A DNA stretch of 64,000 bases from Anaspis maculata (GCA_949128115.1 OX421962.1:10863262-10927261); one strand, 5' to 3'; positions 32,603 through 43,815 are shown, numbered from the stretch's first letter. Notes: generated by a model not told the origin, from the letters alone. Made by a program: numbers and translations.

Positions 32603-32789
32603 GGTGATTTCCACCTAGACGGTACAAATACCACCAGACGGCACATGTTCCATGGTGTGGCACAAAATTTTAGGTGATCCAATGAACGGCGCAGAACCGA
32701 GTAGGAACACGTAGATGGAAAGCACTGTTTGGAACCCGCACATGCGTAAATGTCAGGTGTACCGAACTTGGGGCTAGGTGGAAAGCACG
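32603..32789. mobile_element. 187-bp MITE, GGTGCTTTCCACCTAG ends (intact short form)
   Basis: Ends GGTGATTTCCACCTAG and CTAGGTGGAAAGCACG. The interior has two GACGGCAC words and ACACGTAGATGGAAAGCAC. The same left and right halves occur 2.6 kb apart at 44393 and 47220, so this copy is the reference for that interrupted element. Confidence 0.75.
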
Positions 32790-32964
32790 CATTATAACCA
32801 AAGTTCGAGCTTTGTACCGTTTATAATGGAAGTACAAAGGAATCGGCCACGAAGGAGATTGTTTTACAGGTATCTATTTATATCGACTCACAAGCTTTTC
32901 CGCTAGATGGGGCGGCAAACTTCGACCCATTAATTTGGACGTTGTGAATGGTGGGTCAGACTAA

Positions 32965-33138
32965 AGGTGCGTTCAGTCAGCTTATTTAGCCACAAGTTTT
33001 AATTTTAGTCGTAAGCTCGTAAGCACTGCATCGCTTAGTGGCTGTTCTGAGGAGGCTGGTTCGTAAGAGCCAATGGGCGTCGCTGCGCTTGCGACTAAAA
33101 TTAAAACTTGCGGCTAAATAAGCTGACTGAACGCACCT
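32965..33138. mobile_element. 174-bp MITE AGGTGCGTTCAGTCAGC, TAA duplication
   Basis: Long inverted ends (AGGTGCGTTCAGTCAGC, then TTATTTAGC and AAGTTTTAATTTTAG) flanked by TAA at 32962-32964 and 33139-33141. PIF/Harbinger-like by its 3-bp TAA/TTA target. A second copy is at 43608-43772. Confidence 0.88.
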
Positions 33139-33650
33139 TAAGTACGAGTATAATTATTCGTATTAAGTGCAAGTGTTAAGTATCCTACTAATTTGGAGGT
33201 TGTGAATGTAGCTTAAGGCATAACATGCGCAATAGTTGACGTTAACTTTATCGAGTTGGGGTTGGGTACCTAACCTGTATACCTGAACTTGAGCTGCGCG
33301 TTTTGTTTTACTCGTAGGTACCCTGTTTTCCAGCTGTTGCGGGAACTTTACTAGGATGTATGCTTCATTTTGGCTAATATTAAGAGAAAACCGAGGAAAA
33401 AACTACCAAAAAGACGATTTAAAGTTGGAGTATTCGGTTTCGACATGATATGAAATTAGTCATACCAACACAAGAATTCAAAATTTTCCAAGAACTGAAC
33501 ACGAACTCGCCCGATTCAGAAATAGTTAACACGAACAGTACACTACGAGTTGAGCCATAAGAAATGAAATTGACCATCACGGCTCCCACTGAGTATGCGC
33601 CAACTACTTGGGATGCCATCGCAGAGTTACCCTACACCAACATCATTAAT

Positions 33651-33974
33651 AGGGTGATTGCATGTAGAGGGAGTTTATGGCAAAATGTCGATAGTGTCAT
33701 TGTCATCTGTCAAGTTTCATCCATGTTAGAGTCAACGTCAACCGGACTAACCTCACTTAATACTGTAATTTTCACGTGTTTTGTTCACATACTGTTTTGT
33801 TCGGTGTTTACGAGATCAACAAGATTGTGATTTCTAATCAGTCTATCATTCTAACAATGCTTTACACCTGTTATGTGCCCCAATGCAATTCCACAACAAA
33901 CATATCAAAACATAACTGTCGACCCTTGCGCTGCCTGCTGGTGATCAAGTGAACGAATTTCATGCAATCACCCT
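33651..33974. mobile_element. 324-bp TIR element in block A only
   Basis: Ends AGGGTGATTGCATG and CATGCAATCACCCT, flanked by AT. Block B reads GGTAATAGCGTAATTTC straight through near 57926, with a single copy of the flank. Confidence 0.8.
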
Positions 33975-34263
33975 ATAGCGTAATTTCAATCATTAATATA
34001 ATCAAGATGACCGACATTGGATCTATCAAATGAGCTCTGAGTGAAAGAACGCCAATCGGTTAACCATTCAATGAAATGTGGAACAAATAGCCGCAGTTTT
34101 AGATACACAATGAACATAAATAGTCCAGGAATCAAAGGAAAAATAGCGAACAAAAATGAAACTCAGCACCTATTTTTTGTATTTTTGTACACCTATTTCC
34201 AATGATTTCCAGTGATTTCCAAACAATTTCCAGTGATTCCCAATGATTTGCATGGGAGTGTAG

Positions 34264-34866
34264 GTATATGCCGATCAGCTTTTAAATTCAGCACTAGAAC
34301 GGTAATTTTTGCACGCCAAGTTGGCAATTCTGCGATATTTGGAGATGCTCAAATTTGTGATGTTGGATCAATATTTCCTCAGATGACCTTGAATTCGTAT
34401 TGTCAATCGAGTAGAGCGCTGTTGCAAGATTGTATGAACGCTCAAGACGTCTTGATTTTGGTAGTCTTTCTCCAGTTTAAATGGCCGACTGGTGAACAGT
34501 TTTTTTTTAATAATATAGTGAATCATAATATACCATCATATTATATACTAGGTTGAGAAAACTGTTCTAATGTATGGTCAGAAATGAAGGCCTAGTGTCT
34601 AAAACCTGGAACGGCTCGGCACTCTGTCACTTACTTGCCATTCTGACAAGATAACAGTCATAACAGCCAAGGCAACACTGTAGCGGAATATGATGCAAGG
34701 AGACGCCAAAATTGGCATTTCATGTCAAAATTTCCTAACCTCACTGGACTTTGCCACAAAAAGCCCATTTCCACGTAACTTGGTCTGTCAGCGTCCGTTA
34801 CACCCTAGGGAACATGGCCAACCGCGTTTTAATTTCTACTGAATTTAAAACGTGATCGGCATATAC
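34264..34866. mobile_element. 603-bp TIR element in block A only
   Basis: Ends GTATATGCCGATCA and TGATCGGCATATAC, extending through TTTTAAATTCAG. Block B reads AAGTGTACACCAGATTTCC without it, near 58343. The exact target duplication is uncertain by a few bases. Confidence 0.7.
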
Positions 34867-34979
34867 ACTAGATTTCCAAGGTGGTTTACCCCTCGGTCCA
34901 GTATTATTATCTTCTGAAAAGTGAATTTGTAAATTGGTTCCGCACGAACAATTTTTATCTCATAAAATCGAAAAATATT

Positions 34980-35570
34980 CCAAAATGTTCGGAAAGAAAA
35001 GTCTGTTTGAAGGCAAGTTGATTTTTGTTCAGCTCTTTCCCCAAATCTGATTTCTAGGGTGTTTCATATTTAGGTCACTTTTGATTCAATCCCTTTTCCA
35101 GAATTTTCATCCAAAGTCAATTCCGATCCTCGATTCTTCTGACCTGAGCCATTAGCTTCAACAAAAACGCTCATTTTCCAAAATCAGTTAGAAACGGATA
35201 AACTTATTACCTACAACAAATCACCTATCACCCTGTAATTAGAGGAGAAAGACGCAAAATTTCAAAAACCGCCTCAAAGTATGGGAACAACATCTCCCCT
35301 GAAACACTTGGAAAAAACCAATACAATTGTTTTTGAAATGGGAGCTGTTAAAGTTTTCCTATTTTTGAAGTACCTGTTTGAGGGCCCTGTATGATTATCA
35401 CGAAGTACCTGTATAGAAAATTATCCACGACATGTTGAAGTTCAACACGTGAGCTCATCAGAAAACAAAAAATTATTCAAAATAGTTCACTCATTCAAAA
35501 GCTTATGCCACTTTGAATGTGGCTGAAATTTTTGGGGCGGCCCACTTCAATTGGTGCACATTTTATTAGG
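34980..35570. repeat. Diverged half of the 21318-22812 foldback family
   Basis: GGCAAGTTGATTTTTGTTC, TTTAGGTCACTTTTGATTC, TATCACCCTGTAATTAG and CCACTTCAATTGGTGCACA align in order with the right arm of 21318-22812. Only one arm is present. Confidence 0.55.
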
Positions 35571-35576
35571 GTGTGA

Positions 35577-37545
35577 AGTTAGCCGCTGATTCTCGCAGCC
35601 GCTAATCTGGCGAGGATAGCCGAGCCCGAGCGCAACTTACAATGGGAAAAACATGCAAATCAGCGGCTGGCGGCTGGCTGCGGCCGCAAAGACGTGGGAA
35701 TTAGCGGCTGGCGACTGGTGGCTGAGACATTGAAATCAGCGACTGGATAATAACAAATATTTAAAATCCAAATGATATTTTGCTGAAACAGCTCAAGGAA
35801 TGTTTAGGCAGGCCTCCTGCCCCCTGTGAAATCGAATCCAGCCTGCGCACTATTGAGGGAGGGGTGGAATCCGACCCCCAATTTTCAAAGTCCAAAAAAA
35901 AAATACTTATCCAAATAGGATTTTGCTGAAACCGCGTACAGATGTTCAGGGAGGCCTCCTGCCCCCTGTGAAATCGAATCCAGCCCGCGCACTATTGAGG
36001 GAGGGGTGGAATCCACCCCCCAATTTTCAAAGTCCAAAAAAAAAATACTTATCCAAATAGGATTTTGCTGAAACCGCGTACAGATGTTCAGGGAGGCCTC
36101 CTGCCCCCTGTGAAATTGAATCCAGCCCGCGCACTATTAGGGAGGGGTGGAATCCACCCCCCAATTTTCAAAGTTCAAAAAAAAAATACTTAACCAAATA
36201 GGATTTTGCTGAAACCGCGTGCAGATGTTCAGGGAGGCCTCCTGCCCCCTGTGAAATCAAATCCAGCCCGCGCACTATTGAGGGAGGGGTGGAATCCACC
36301 CCCCAATTTTCAAAGTCCAAAAAAAAGTACTTATCCAAATAGGATTTTGCTGAAACCGCGTGCAGATGTTCAGGGAGGCCTCCTGCCCCCTGTGAAATCA
36401 AATCCAGCCCGCGCACTATTGAGGGAGGGGTGGAATCCACCCCCCAATTTTTCAAAGTCCAAAAAAAAAAAACTTATCCAAATAGGATTTTGCTGAAACC
36501 GCGTACAGATGTTCAGGGAGGCCTCCTGCCCCCTGTGAAATCGAATCCAGCCCGCGCACTATTGAGGGAGGGGTGGAATCTACCCCCCAATTTTCAAAGT
36601 AAAAAAAAAAACAACTTATCCAAATAGGATTTTGCTGAAACCGCGTACAGATGTTCAGGGAGGCCTCCTGCCCCCTGTGAAATCGAATCCAGCCCGCGCA
36701 CTATTGAGGGAGGGGTGGAATCCACCCCCCAATTTTCAAAGTCCAAAAAAAAAAAACTTATCCAAATAGGATTTTGCTGAAACCGCGTACAGATGTTCAG
36801 GGAGGCCGCCTGCCCCCTGTGAAATCGAATCCAGCCCGCGCACTATTGAGGGAGGGGTGGAATCCACCCCCCAATTTTTCAAAGTCCAAAAAAAATACTT
36901 ATCCAAAGAGGATTTTGCTGAAACCGCGTACAGAGGATAGTAGTGCGTATAGTAGTATATTTTATAGTAGGATATCAATAGTGCGCGGGCTGGATTCGAT
37001 TTCACAGGGGGCAGGCGGCCTTCCTGAACATCTGTACGCGGTTTCAGCAAAATCCTATTTGGATAAGTATTTTTTCTTTGGACTTTGAAAATTGGGGGGT
37101 GGATTCCACCCCTCCCTCAATAGTGCGCGGGCTGAATTTGATTTCACAGGGGGCATGAGGCCTCCCTGAACATCTGTACGCGGTTTTAGCAAAATCCTAT
37201 TTGGATAAGTTTTTTTCTTTTGGACTTTGAAAATTGGGGGGTGGATTCCACCCCTCCCTCAATAGTGCGCGGGCTGGATTCGATTTCACAGGGGGCAGGA
37301 GGCCTGCCTAAACATTCCTTGAGCTGTTTCAGCAAAATATCATTTGGATTTTAATATATTTGTTATTATCCAGTCGCTGATTTCAATGTCTCAGCCACCA
37401 GTCGCCAGCCGCTAATTCCCACGTCTTTGCGGCCGCAGCCAGCCGCCAGCCGCTGATTTGCATGTTTTCCCATTGTAAGTTGCGCTCGGGCTCGGCTATC
37501 TTCGCCGAATCAGCGGCTGCGAGAATCAGCGGCCAAGTTCACGGA
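35577..37545. mobile_element. TIR element filled with mirrored 141-bp repeats
   Basis: About 200-bp inverted ends rich in GCCGCTGATT/GCGGCTGGCG, starting near GTGAAGTTAGCCGCTGATTC and ending AATCAGCGGCCAAGTTCAC. Inside are about nine tandem units of 141-143 bp (GATTTTGCTGAAACCGCG near 35919, 36061, 36202, 36343, 36486, 36628, 36769 and 36910, plus a variant near 35775). Three units then run in the opposite orientation (near 37040, 37180 and 37325). The switch point (about 36935-36975) is a short TAGTAG-rich sequence. Frames of up to 104 codons are repeat shadows. Confidence 0.9.
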
Positions 37546-37808
37546 CATGCAGTTTATTACACATTTTCAGACATTTTCTGATCGACTTTCACCAAAACCG
37601 ACAACGGATTCAGAAAGTAGTGAACAAATGTCGTAAGACAGGCTTCTAAAATCGCACGGCAGATTTTGACCGGTCCGGCAAAAACAGATCGAAGTAAGAT
37701 TTTCAAGTGAAATTTTGATTTGGCCAGGCTGCCGGGCACTTCAGTTTTTAAGAAGATGCGTTCAAATTGTTGCATCACATTTTTCAGCTTGCCCAAGAGT
37801 TGACAAAG
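37546..37808. other. Short unassigned spacer
   Basis: No similarity recognised. The RBR duplication begins at about 37809. Confidence 0.4.
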
Positions 37809-37912
37809 AGTCTTGGAAAAAATCAGAATTGGAATTGGTAAAAAAAAAATTGCTAAACGTTTCTGTCACGTAAAATTTGTAACATTTTATTAAATATATA
37901 ATAATAAATAGG

Positions 37913-37918
37913 CTTTAT
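37913..37918 (-). terminator. Polyadenylation signal, RBR copy 1
   Basis: AATAAA on the - strand about 50 bp beyond the stop codon. Confidence 0.55.
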
Positions 37919-37967
37919 TTCTTACAAATGGAAAAAAACAGTGAAAAATATATGTATAAGCGACTCA

Positions 37968-39593
37968 TTATAGTTCCTTACACTCCAAGTGGTTATACTC
38001 CCACCAGTTATATTTGTTGCCTTCATGGACGTGTTCCAGGAGCACCTTCCTCCTGGCCCTGCAATACTCGACTTTGTCTTGGAGCTTACGCTTGGTCTCG
38101 TAACCTTTGGATGACCTGACCTCCTGTTCCAAGTATTCCGACAGCTTTTCGACGGCGTTTTCCATGTCCTTCTGGTTGTTCTCGAAAATAATCGACTGGT
38201 TGTTCTTTCGCAGATAAAACGCGAAACCGTACGTGTACATGAGCGTCTGACGGCACTGGCACAGCACGTCGATTGCCTGTTTCGAGTACTGCACTTGGAG
38301 CCAACTTTTGCCGTCGCGCTGCAGCTCCTCCATTTCCCCCCCGACGGATGCGTGCAGTTCGCGCTCGAGCTTTAGCGAATCCTTGTGGGCCACGAAGCGC
38401 CCGCAGTAAAACAGGTACTTCTGAAGGACCGATTCCTTTCTTTCTGCAAACGAGCATTTGTCCGATATCGCATCCGGTGAAGGAGGTCGTAAACATGCGT
38501 GAGGGAAATTCTTCAAATCTGCGAAACAGATCCAACAGAAAACAAAGCGGCATCTGTGGCACTTCATGTTATTGCAGCCGCCGTTTTTCTCGATGGCGGC
38601 GTTGCACCGCGGACATCCTTTGGTGTGGGTAGCTATCCAGGAGGACGACGCCGCATCTTCATGGATTCGCACGAGCCTCGGCGCGAGCCATTTCTTGAGC
38701 ATGGAGCAGCTGAGAGGATCGTGCCAGTCTTCGTTGCACGAAAAGCAGAAAGCATGGTCGCATTTGCACGTGACGCGCTGCATCGTTTCATCGACGTGCT
38801 GCACTTTGATGGCGTAGCTGCAATCCGCCGACGGACACCAGCGCATCAAGCGATTGTTGGTGACGTAACTGTTCGCGGTCAAAAACTGATATCTCCGCCT
38901 GACCTTTGGATCGCTTACCAAACGCATCACGTTGGCTTCGTCCACTAGAATGTTGCAACCATGGGCTGCACAAGCGATCGTCTCCCCGACGCCTTCTTCC
39001 ATGATTTTGGTGGTGAGATAAACGCACCAGCAGTCCTTGCAGAAGCGATGTTCGCACTCCAATCCAGTCATAGACGAGCTGTTCAACTCCATTTCGAAGC
39101 AGATTCCGCACTCATTTTGCACATTGTCTTTGGGTAGCACGGCCTTGTTGAGTTCCTTCATGGGACTGGTGATACCAGCTTCGGCAAACAGTGTGTCTTG
39201 GTCGACTTCGTAAAACCGTTCAATGAGTTTCATCTTGTCCCATCTGAAGTGCATCAAAAGAGCCAATGTGGTGGTGGGCGAGATCTGGACCACGGAATTA
39301 ACTTCTTTGATGCAATCGACCCTGCACCGGTTAATCTCTTCAGTACTAAGCGCCTCGCAACGGTAGGCAACAACATTCTCATCGTTTCCACTGGATTCGT
39401 CTTCAATGCGTTTAACGTTGGCTTTTTGTTTTATGGGATCAACATTAGCTTCGTTTTTCATTGCATAAACCTTTGTTTCATTCTTCTCTGGATAAACATT
39501 GTCTTCCTCTTCTGAACCAGAATAAGGTTCATACTCCTCTGCATCGGTATCGGTATCGTATAGGTAATAATCATTACCATGGTAGACTTCCAT
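37968..39593 (-). CDS. Ariadne-type RBR E3 ubiquitin ligase, intronless copy 1
   Basis: 541 residues in a single exon. In order: acidic N-terminus (1-70); UBA-like domain (about 78-145, ALSTEEINRCRVDCIKEVN, FRWDKMKLIERFY); RING1 (from CGICFEMELN at about 163); IBR (RRRYQF...CDHAFCFSCNEDWH); RING2/Rcat (CPRCNAAIEKNGGCNNMKC); and a C-terminal Ariadne domain (LCQCRQTLMYTYGFAFYL, FENNQKDMENA). This is the Ariadne-1 plan: the ligase takes ubiquitin from an E2 onto the RING2 cysteine before transfer. The catalytic Cys of GGCNNM is kept, but the following His of the family motif C-N-H is Asn here; the other RING2 zinc ligands are present. No introns, although Ariadne genes usually have them, so a retrogene origin is likely. 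TTGTAG just before the ATG could be a 3' splice site of a 5' UTR intron. Confidence 0.88.
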   Translation of the reverse strand: MEVYHGNDYYLYDTDTDAEEYEPYSGSEEEDNVYPEKNETKVYAMKNEANVDPIKQKANVKRIEDESSGNDENVVAYRCEALSTEEINRCRVDCIKEVNSVVQISPTTTLALLMHFRWDKMKLIERFYEVDQDTLFAEAGITSPMKELNKAVLPKDNVQNECGICFEMELNSSSMTGLECEHRFCKDCWCVYLTTKIMEEGVGETIACAAHGCNILVDEANVMRLVSDPKVRRRYQFLTANSYVTNNRLMRWCPSADCSYAIKVQHVDETMQRVTCKCDHAFCFSCNEDWHDPLSCSMLKKWLAPRLVRIHEDAASSSWIATHTKGCPRCNAAIEKNGGCNNMKCHRCRFVFCWICFADLKNFPHACLRPPSPDAISDKCSFAERKESVLQKYLFYCGRFVAHKDSLKLERELHASVGGEMEELQRDGKSWLQVQYSKQAIDVLCQCRQTLMYTYGFAFYLRKNNQSIIFENNQKDMENAVEKLSEYLEQEVRSSKGYETKRKLQDKVEYCRARRKVLLEHVHEGNKYNWWEYNHLECKEL

Positions 39594-40861
39594 TTCTTTT
39601 CTACAACATGAAACGCAATGTTAGTCGATACAATTTTTGCAAGACATTCTTGTAACATAGAAAAACTGTACTACATCTGCCATTGACAGATTAGAAACTT
39701 TTTTCCGAAAGAGATATTATGTTAATTATTTGGAGAATCTTTTGAGTTGATGAGGAAAACATTTGAATCATTCGATGAAATTGGATAGACTTCGTTGGAT
39801 TCAGCAGCGATTCAGAACCGGATGAAACCCTTAGACCATGCATACTTAACGCTTTTTTCTTCTGGACAAGTAATACCAAGCCAAAAAACGCACGCGAACT
39901 TGAAGGGTAGAAGAAAATATCTTCGTCTTCGTTGCGAGAAGAAGTTGAAATTACGCAAGTTAGGTAGCACAAGCCGCTTCCGTTTTGCCAGCGGAGCTAC
40001 TCGGGGTAGATCACCAAACAGAGGTATAGATATATGTACACCAATCATGTCCCAGTTGGATCCAGTGTCTTTGTCTAGTGCGCTAGTGCATACTTCGAGC
40101 ACTTGAGCCTGCAAAACAAAAGCGGCTACGGTTCTCTCCGATCTCCGATAGACATTTCCAACGTTGCCTCTTCTTGCATGAATCCTCAGTGATCATGAAG
40201 AGTTGAATTCACTTCACTTGAGTTATGAAAACGGTATAATATCCACACAGCTTGTGAAGAGAAAAAAAAACTAATCCTCGAATAATTTCGGCTGTACACT
40301 AAAAAGTCATGGAGCATTTTTATACAAAGTTGTTGATGAAATTTGCTTCAAACAGTTGCTCGGTAAGGAAATTCAGGTGCTACGGCAACGCCGTCTCACC
40401 CATGCAATATACATTTACCACGTGTAATGGAATGGACCCATTTTCGTTCCTATGAAAGCGAAAAGATATTAATTTTTTGTTTTAACGTTGGTGCGTTTTT
40501 CGCACACTGGAAGCATGGGGATCTACTTGTCCATAAGCAAGAAGCGCCGTGTTGCATGGTTTAAGATGAAACTTTTCTTCATCAACGATATTACCGCCTC
40601 ATGAAGCTTTGTCTAAAGTTAGTATTAGCACAGAATAGTATTAGTCGCCATCGCAGATATTTTAGGACATAATTCCTTTTGAAAATAAGCTCTCCAGGTA
40701 CGTTCAACCCTCGGTTCAACCCGAATGGTGGTTGACAAGAAGAAGGGAAACTTCAAGATAAATATTATCAAAAAAAAACAAGAAGATTTTACTAGACATA
40801 CTGCGGGACTAAAAGACGTTTCAACCACCCTACTTCATACGCCCTTGAATATTATTCAATA
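39594..40861. promoter_or_regulatory. Upstream region of RBR copy 1, conserved in copy 2
   Basis: About 1.2 kb upstream of the start codon is nearly identical to 62818-64000. It must contain the promoter if the copies are transcribed. Frames on both strands (39795-40106, 39812-40114) are equally conserved in both copies only because the DNA is duplicated; they show no domain. A one-off 8-bp difference (CTCCGATCTCCGATAG versus CTCCGATAG) lies near 40138. Confidence 0.45.
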
Positions 40862-42150
40862 TTGTTTCTAGATTTATTATCTATTTTCAATTCACAAAAA
40901 AAGTTATTACTGTAAATTTCAACTCGAGATGTAGTAAAAAGGACAGCAACTTTTTTGCAAGTAAATCTTAGGTCTGTTCCAACGTCCAACCAACCCCGAA
41001 AACCTCACTGAATTGTCAAAAGCACTCGCACCAGCAAATAACTTTTCAGGTAGAAAACGGAACAAGTGAACAAGTAATCAATTGTGCAAAAGCTTTTGAC
41101 CGTTCAATCATTGTTTGTTTGTTTGTACAATGAACGCTTTCGGCATGGGTTGGAACAAACCTATTGTTTCTTTGATTTTGACATGACAAATGGCTCTTGT
41201 TGAACATTAGATGCACTGTTTCCGGGTAAAATCGACACGGACCTTTCAAATTCCTGTCCAAAAACGAATAGGTACGAACAACAATAGAAAGGGGTCAACG
41301 AACCGATTTTACCTTGTACCTTGTACCTAAGTACCTACACGAACAACTCATCGTCGATTTGAGACAAGCAGAAACCTTGTAGTGCATAATATCATGTTGC
41401 AGTCTTGTTCTAGTAGACAAAAACTTTCAAAAATCAATCAAAATCAATTTTGAAAATGGGCTTGGCAAAATGTTCAATCAATTTTACCTACTTGAAAACT
41501 GTTCATCTCATCCATCTTCAGCAAGAGTACGTTTTGTTGTTTTCCATAATTTCGTAATGTCATGTGAAAATCGAAGAAATAATTCATGCAAAATGAATTA
41601 TGTCATTTTCAACTCTCTTCCTTTCAACCCCCCAGATGCTATTCTGCTGTGTTTCGTTACTAATTGAAGTCTGAATAGATAGACTAAAGGTGACAGTACC
41701 TAACCAAAAATCGAAAACAAATGAACAAAAAAAAGCTAATTTTGGTTTCCACTACGATTCTCTCTCGAAAAAAGAGATAGAGTATCAATGGCTACGTTAA
41801 CACCGTGGCTTTGGTCGGCGGCCCAAGCACTAAATTCGACTCAAATAAATAAAACACACGTGGTGTAAACGATCACGGACAATGACCAGGTAGCTTGGGT
41901 CAGGTCTCTGGTTAGCCATGGACTGACTTCAATTTGATTTTCAAATTAATTCAGTTTTAGTATATATTTAGTATATATTTAGTATATAGGTCGACCGCGG
42001 CTATCTACCGGTTTGCTCAAATTTGCCCGCCCCTGTAGCTACATATACATATATATATAACTTGAAATTAAAAACTAATAGCAGTAGGTAACAGAAGAAA
42101 ACATTGAAAAATAGCCAAGATGGCGACACCGACAAGATACAATGAACAAT
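40862..42150. other. Intergenic sequence, mostly unassigned
   Basis: Apart from the MITE at 40971-41161, no structure was recognised. Several TAGTATATA words near 41958 form a short AT-rich repeat. Confidence 0.4.
40971..41161. mobile_element. 191-bp TIR element, probable TA target
   Basis: Ends GGTCTGTTCCAAC and GTTGGAACAAACC, flanked by TA (40969-40970 and 41162-41163). Only about 13 bp of ends match, with one mismatch, so the call is tentative. Confidence 0.45.
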
Positions 42151-42223
42151 AGGTGCTTTCCTTTTACCACAAAACTCACTGATCTGATCCAAGTTAGAGA
42201 GAGAAAAAGCGAGAAATCACATG

Positions 42224-43573
42224 TAGTGCGGTCGGTAGATTACAAAAATGGAACATATGCTGCACTTTTGGTTAATGCAATGAAACTTGGCACACAGTTC
42301 CTTGAGACCATTTTGAGTAATTTCATCCGATGAGCCAGAAAAAAAATCGATGGGGGGCGCTGTACAGCCCCCTTTTTTCAAAATGGCGCCCGAATTTTGG
42401 AAAAATCACCAAATTATCGTACAATTGCCGAACAAACATCATTTCCATGTGTTTCAAGGATGCCGAATCGATTGGCAGCAACATTGACTTGACTAGACCA
42501 ACGCGGAGGTCGTAGAACTGTTATTCTGAACCTAAATGGTGAAAAAGCATTCTGGTTAAAAGTCTCACGCAAAACCGATTTATTTTCCGGTCATTTCGGG
42601 AGCGTCTTGTTGTTTAGTAGTGCTCCGGAATCGAAGAGGTTAATATGGAATGAATACCACTGAATTTCTTCAAATTGCAGGCAATCGAGCAGGCAATGCA
42701 GACCGTGGAGTAGTACGGAGTGCGGGAGCTGAGAACCAAAATTTGTTTATAACTTGCACTTTGCGATACAAGCATTGGGTATATTCAGTTGGTATTCCAT
42801 ACTCCTTCAAGTATCGCAAAGAAAACTCATGATGGTACTCAGTAGAACTGTTCCTCCATCAAAGGCAAGGGCGTTACCATAGTCACCATATTGCCTTTAG
42901 GGCCCTGCATTCTACCTTAGAACGCCAAATAATATCAAAACGCTGATTTTTTATTCTTGTTGCATCAACTCATGTTGGATAGTTGGAAGGAGTATGATTT
43001 AGATATTTTTGAGGATTCTAGGTTAATTGACAGCTAATCTGACTCAACTGGACCACCAGAAATGCGTAACGCCGCTCTTATTCTGTGTTCAAGTGGTGTA
43101 AAAGAAGAGTTTTAGTCAAGTCTCCTCAAGCATTGTCTGCAATTTCAACAAATTCACCTCTCGCTGCCCTCATCGATTCCGGATTACTACCAAACAACAG
43201 GACGCCATCGAAATGCCCGGAAAATAAATCGGTTTTGCTTGAGACTTCTAACAACAATGCTTTTTTACCATTAAAGTCCAGAATAGCCGTTCTACGACCT
43301 CCACGTTGGTCTAGTCAAGTCAGTGTTGCTGCCAATTGATTCAGCATCCTCAAGATACAAAGAAATGATGTTTTCCGGCAATTGTACGATAATTTGGTGA
43401 TTTTTTCGAAATTCGGGCGCCATTTTGAAAAAAGAGGGGTGTACAGCGCCCCCTATCGATTTTTTTTTCTGGCTCATCGGATGAAATTACTTGAAATGGT
43501 CTCAAAAAACTCTGTGCCAAGTTTCATTCCAATAACCAAAAGTGCAGTATCATTCAGCGAACCGACCGCACTA
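42224..43573. mobile_element. 1350-bp foldback, TAGTGCGGTCGGT ends, ATG duplication
   Basis: Inverted arms of about 290 bp (TAGTGCGGTCGGT, AATGAAACTTGGCACA, CATCCGATGAGCCAG, AAATGGCGCCCGAATT). ATG flanks it at 42221-42223 and 43574-43576; the empty site at 1168-1175 reads CACATGCGCG with a single ATG. No transposase recognised. A 3-bp duplication with TAG ends is shared with the element at 53385-57596 (TAT duplication). Confidence 0.9.
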
Positions 43574-43607
43574 ATGCGCGAAAGTGAGATATATCACTAA
43601 CAACTTA

Positions 43608-43772
43608 AGGTGCGTTCAGTCAGCTTATTTAGCCGCAAGTTTTAATTTTAGTCGCAAGCGCAGCGACGCCCATTGGCTCTTATGAACCAGCCTCCTCGGA
43701 ACAGCCAATAAGCGATGCAGCGCTTACGGCTAAAATTAAAATTGCGGCTAAATAAGCTGACTGAACGCACCT
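43608..43772. mobile_element. 165-bp MITE AGGTGCGTTCAGTCAGC, TTA duplication
   Basis: Second copy of the 32965-33138 family, flanked by TTA (43605-43607 and 43773-43775). The empty site at 1193-1202 reads CAACTTAGGTC with a single TTA. Confidence 0.93.
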
Positions 43773-43815
43773 TTAGGTCAGAATACTTAGTTTAGGCTGT
43801 AAAAGGAAAGCACCT

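Larger units (their letters stand above)
33220..35175. repeat. Duplicated block A (paralogue of 53297-58640)
   Basis: GCAATAGTTGACGTTAAC onwards matches 53297-53381, and CCTGTTTTCCAGCTGTTGC onwards matches 57600-58640, up to TTAGCTTCAACAA...GCTCATTTT. Block A lacks the 4.2-kb foldback, the 128-bp element and the LINE seen in block B, and carries its own insertions at 33651-33974 and 34264-34866. Confidence 0.8.
37809..40861. repeat. Segmental duplication copy 1 (with RBR gene)
   Basis: Matches 61018 to the window end in the same orientation, about 23.2 kb away. The match starts at AGTCTTGGAAAAAATCAG on the left and runs at least to GGGAAACTTCAAGATAA (40745; 63959) on the right. Identity is near-perfect from about 38640 rightwards and clearly lower from 37809 to 38600. 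Confidence 0.9.
42151..43815. mobile_element. GGTGCTTTCC-type MITE carrying two nested insertions
   Basis: Ends AGGTGCTTTCCTTTTA and TAAAAGGAAAGCACCT. After removal of the insertions at 42224-43573 and 43608-43772, the remaining sequence matches the 141-bp element at 1099-1239. Confidence 0.88.

Noticed and set aside
36206..37088. Several frames of 65-104 codons on both strands
   Set aside because: The same peptides repeat every 47 residues because of the 141-bp tandem unit.
38499..38948. 149-151-codon frames antisense to both RBR genes (also 61717-62172)
   Set aside because: Shadows of the GC-rich RBR coding sequence, conserved only because the sense strand is.
39795..40106. Open frames on both strands upstream of the RBR genes (also 63019-63423)
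   Set aside because: Conservation between copies is explained by recent duplication; no domain, and the two strands are equally open.
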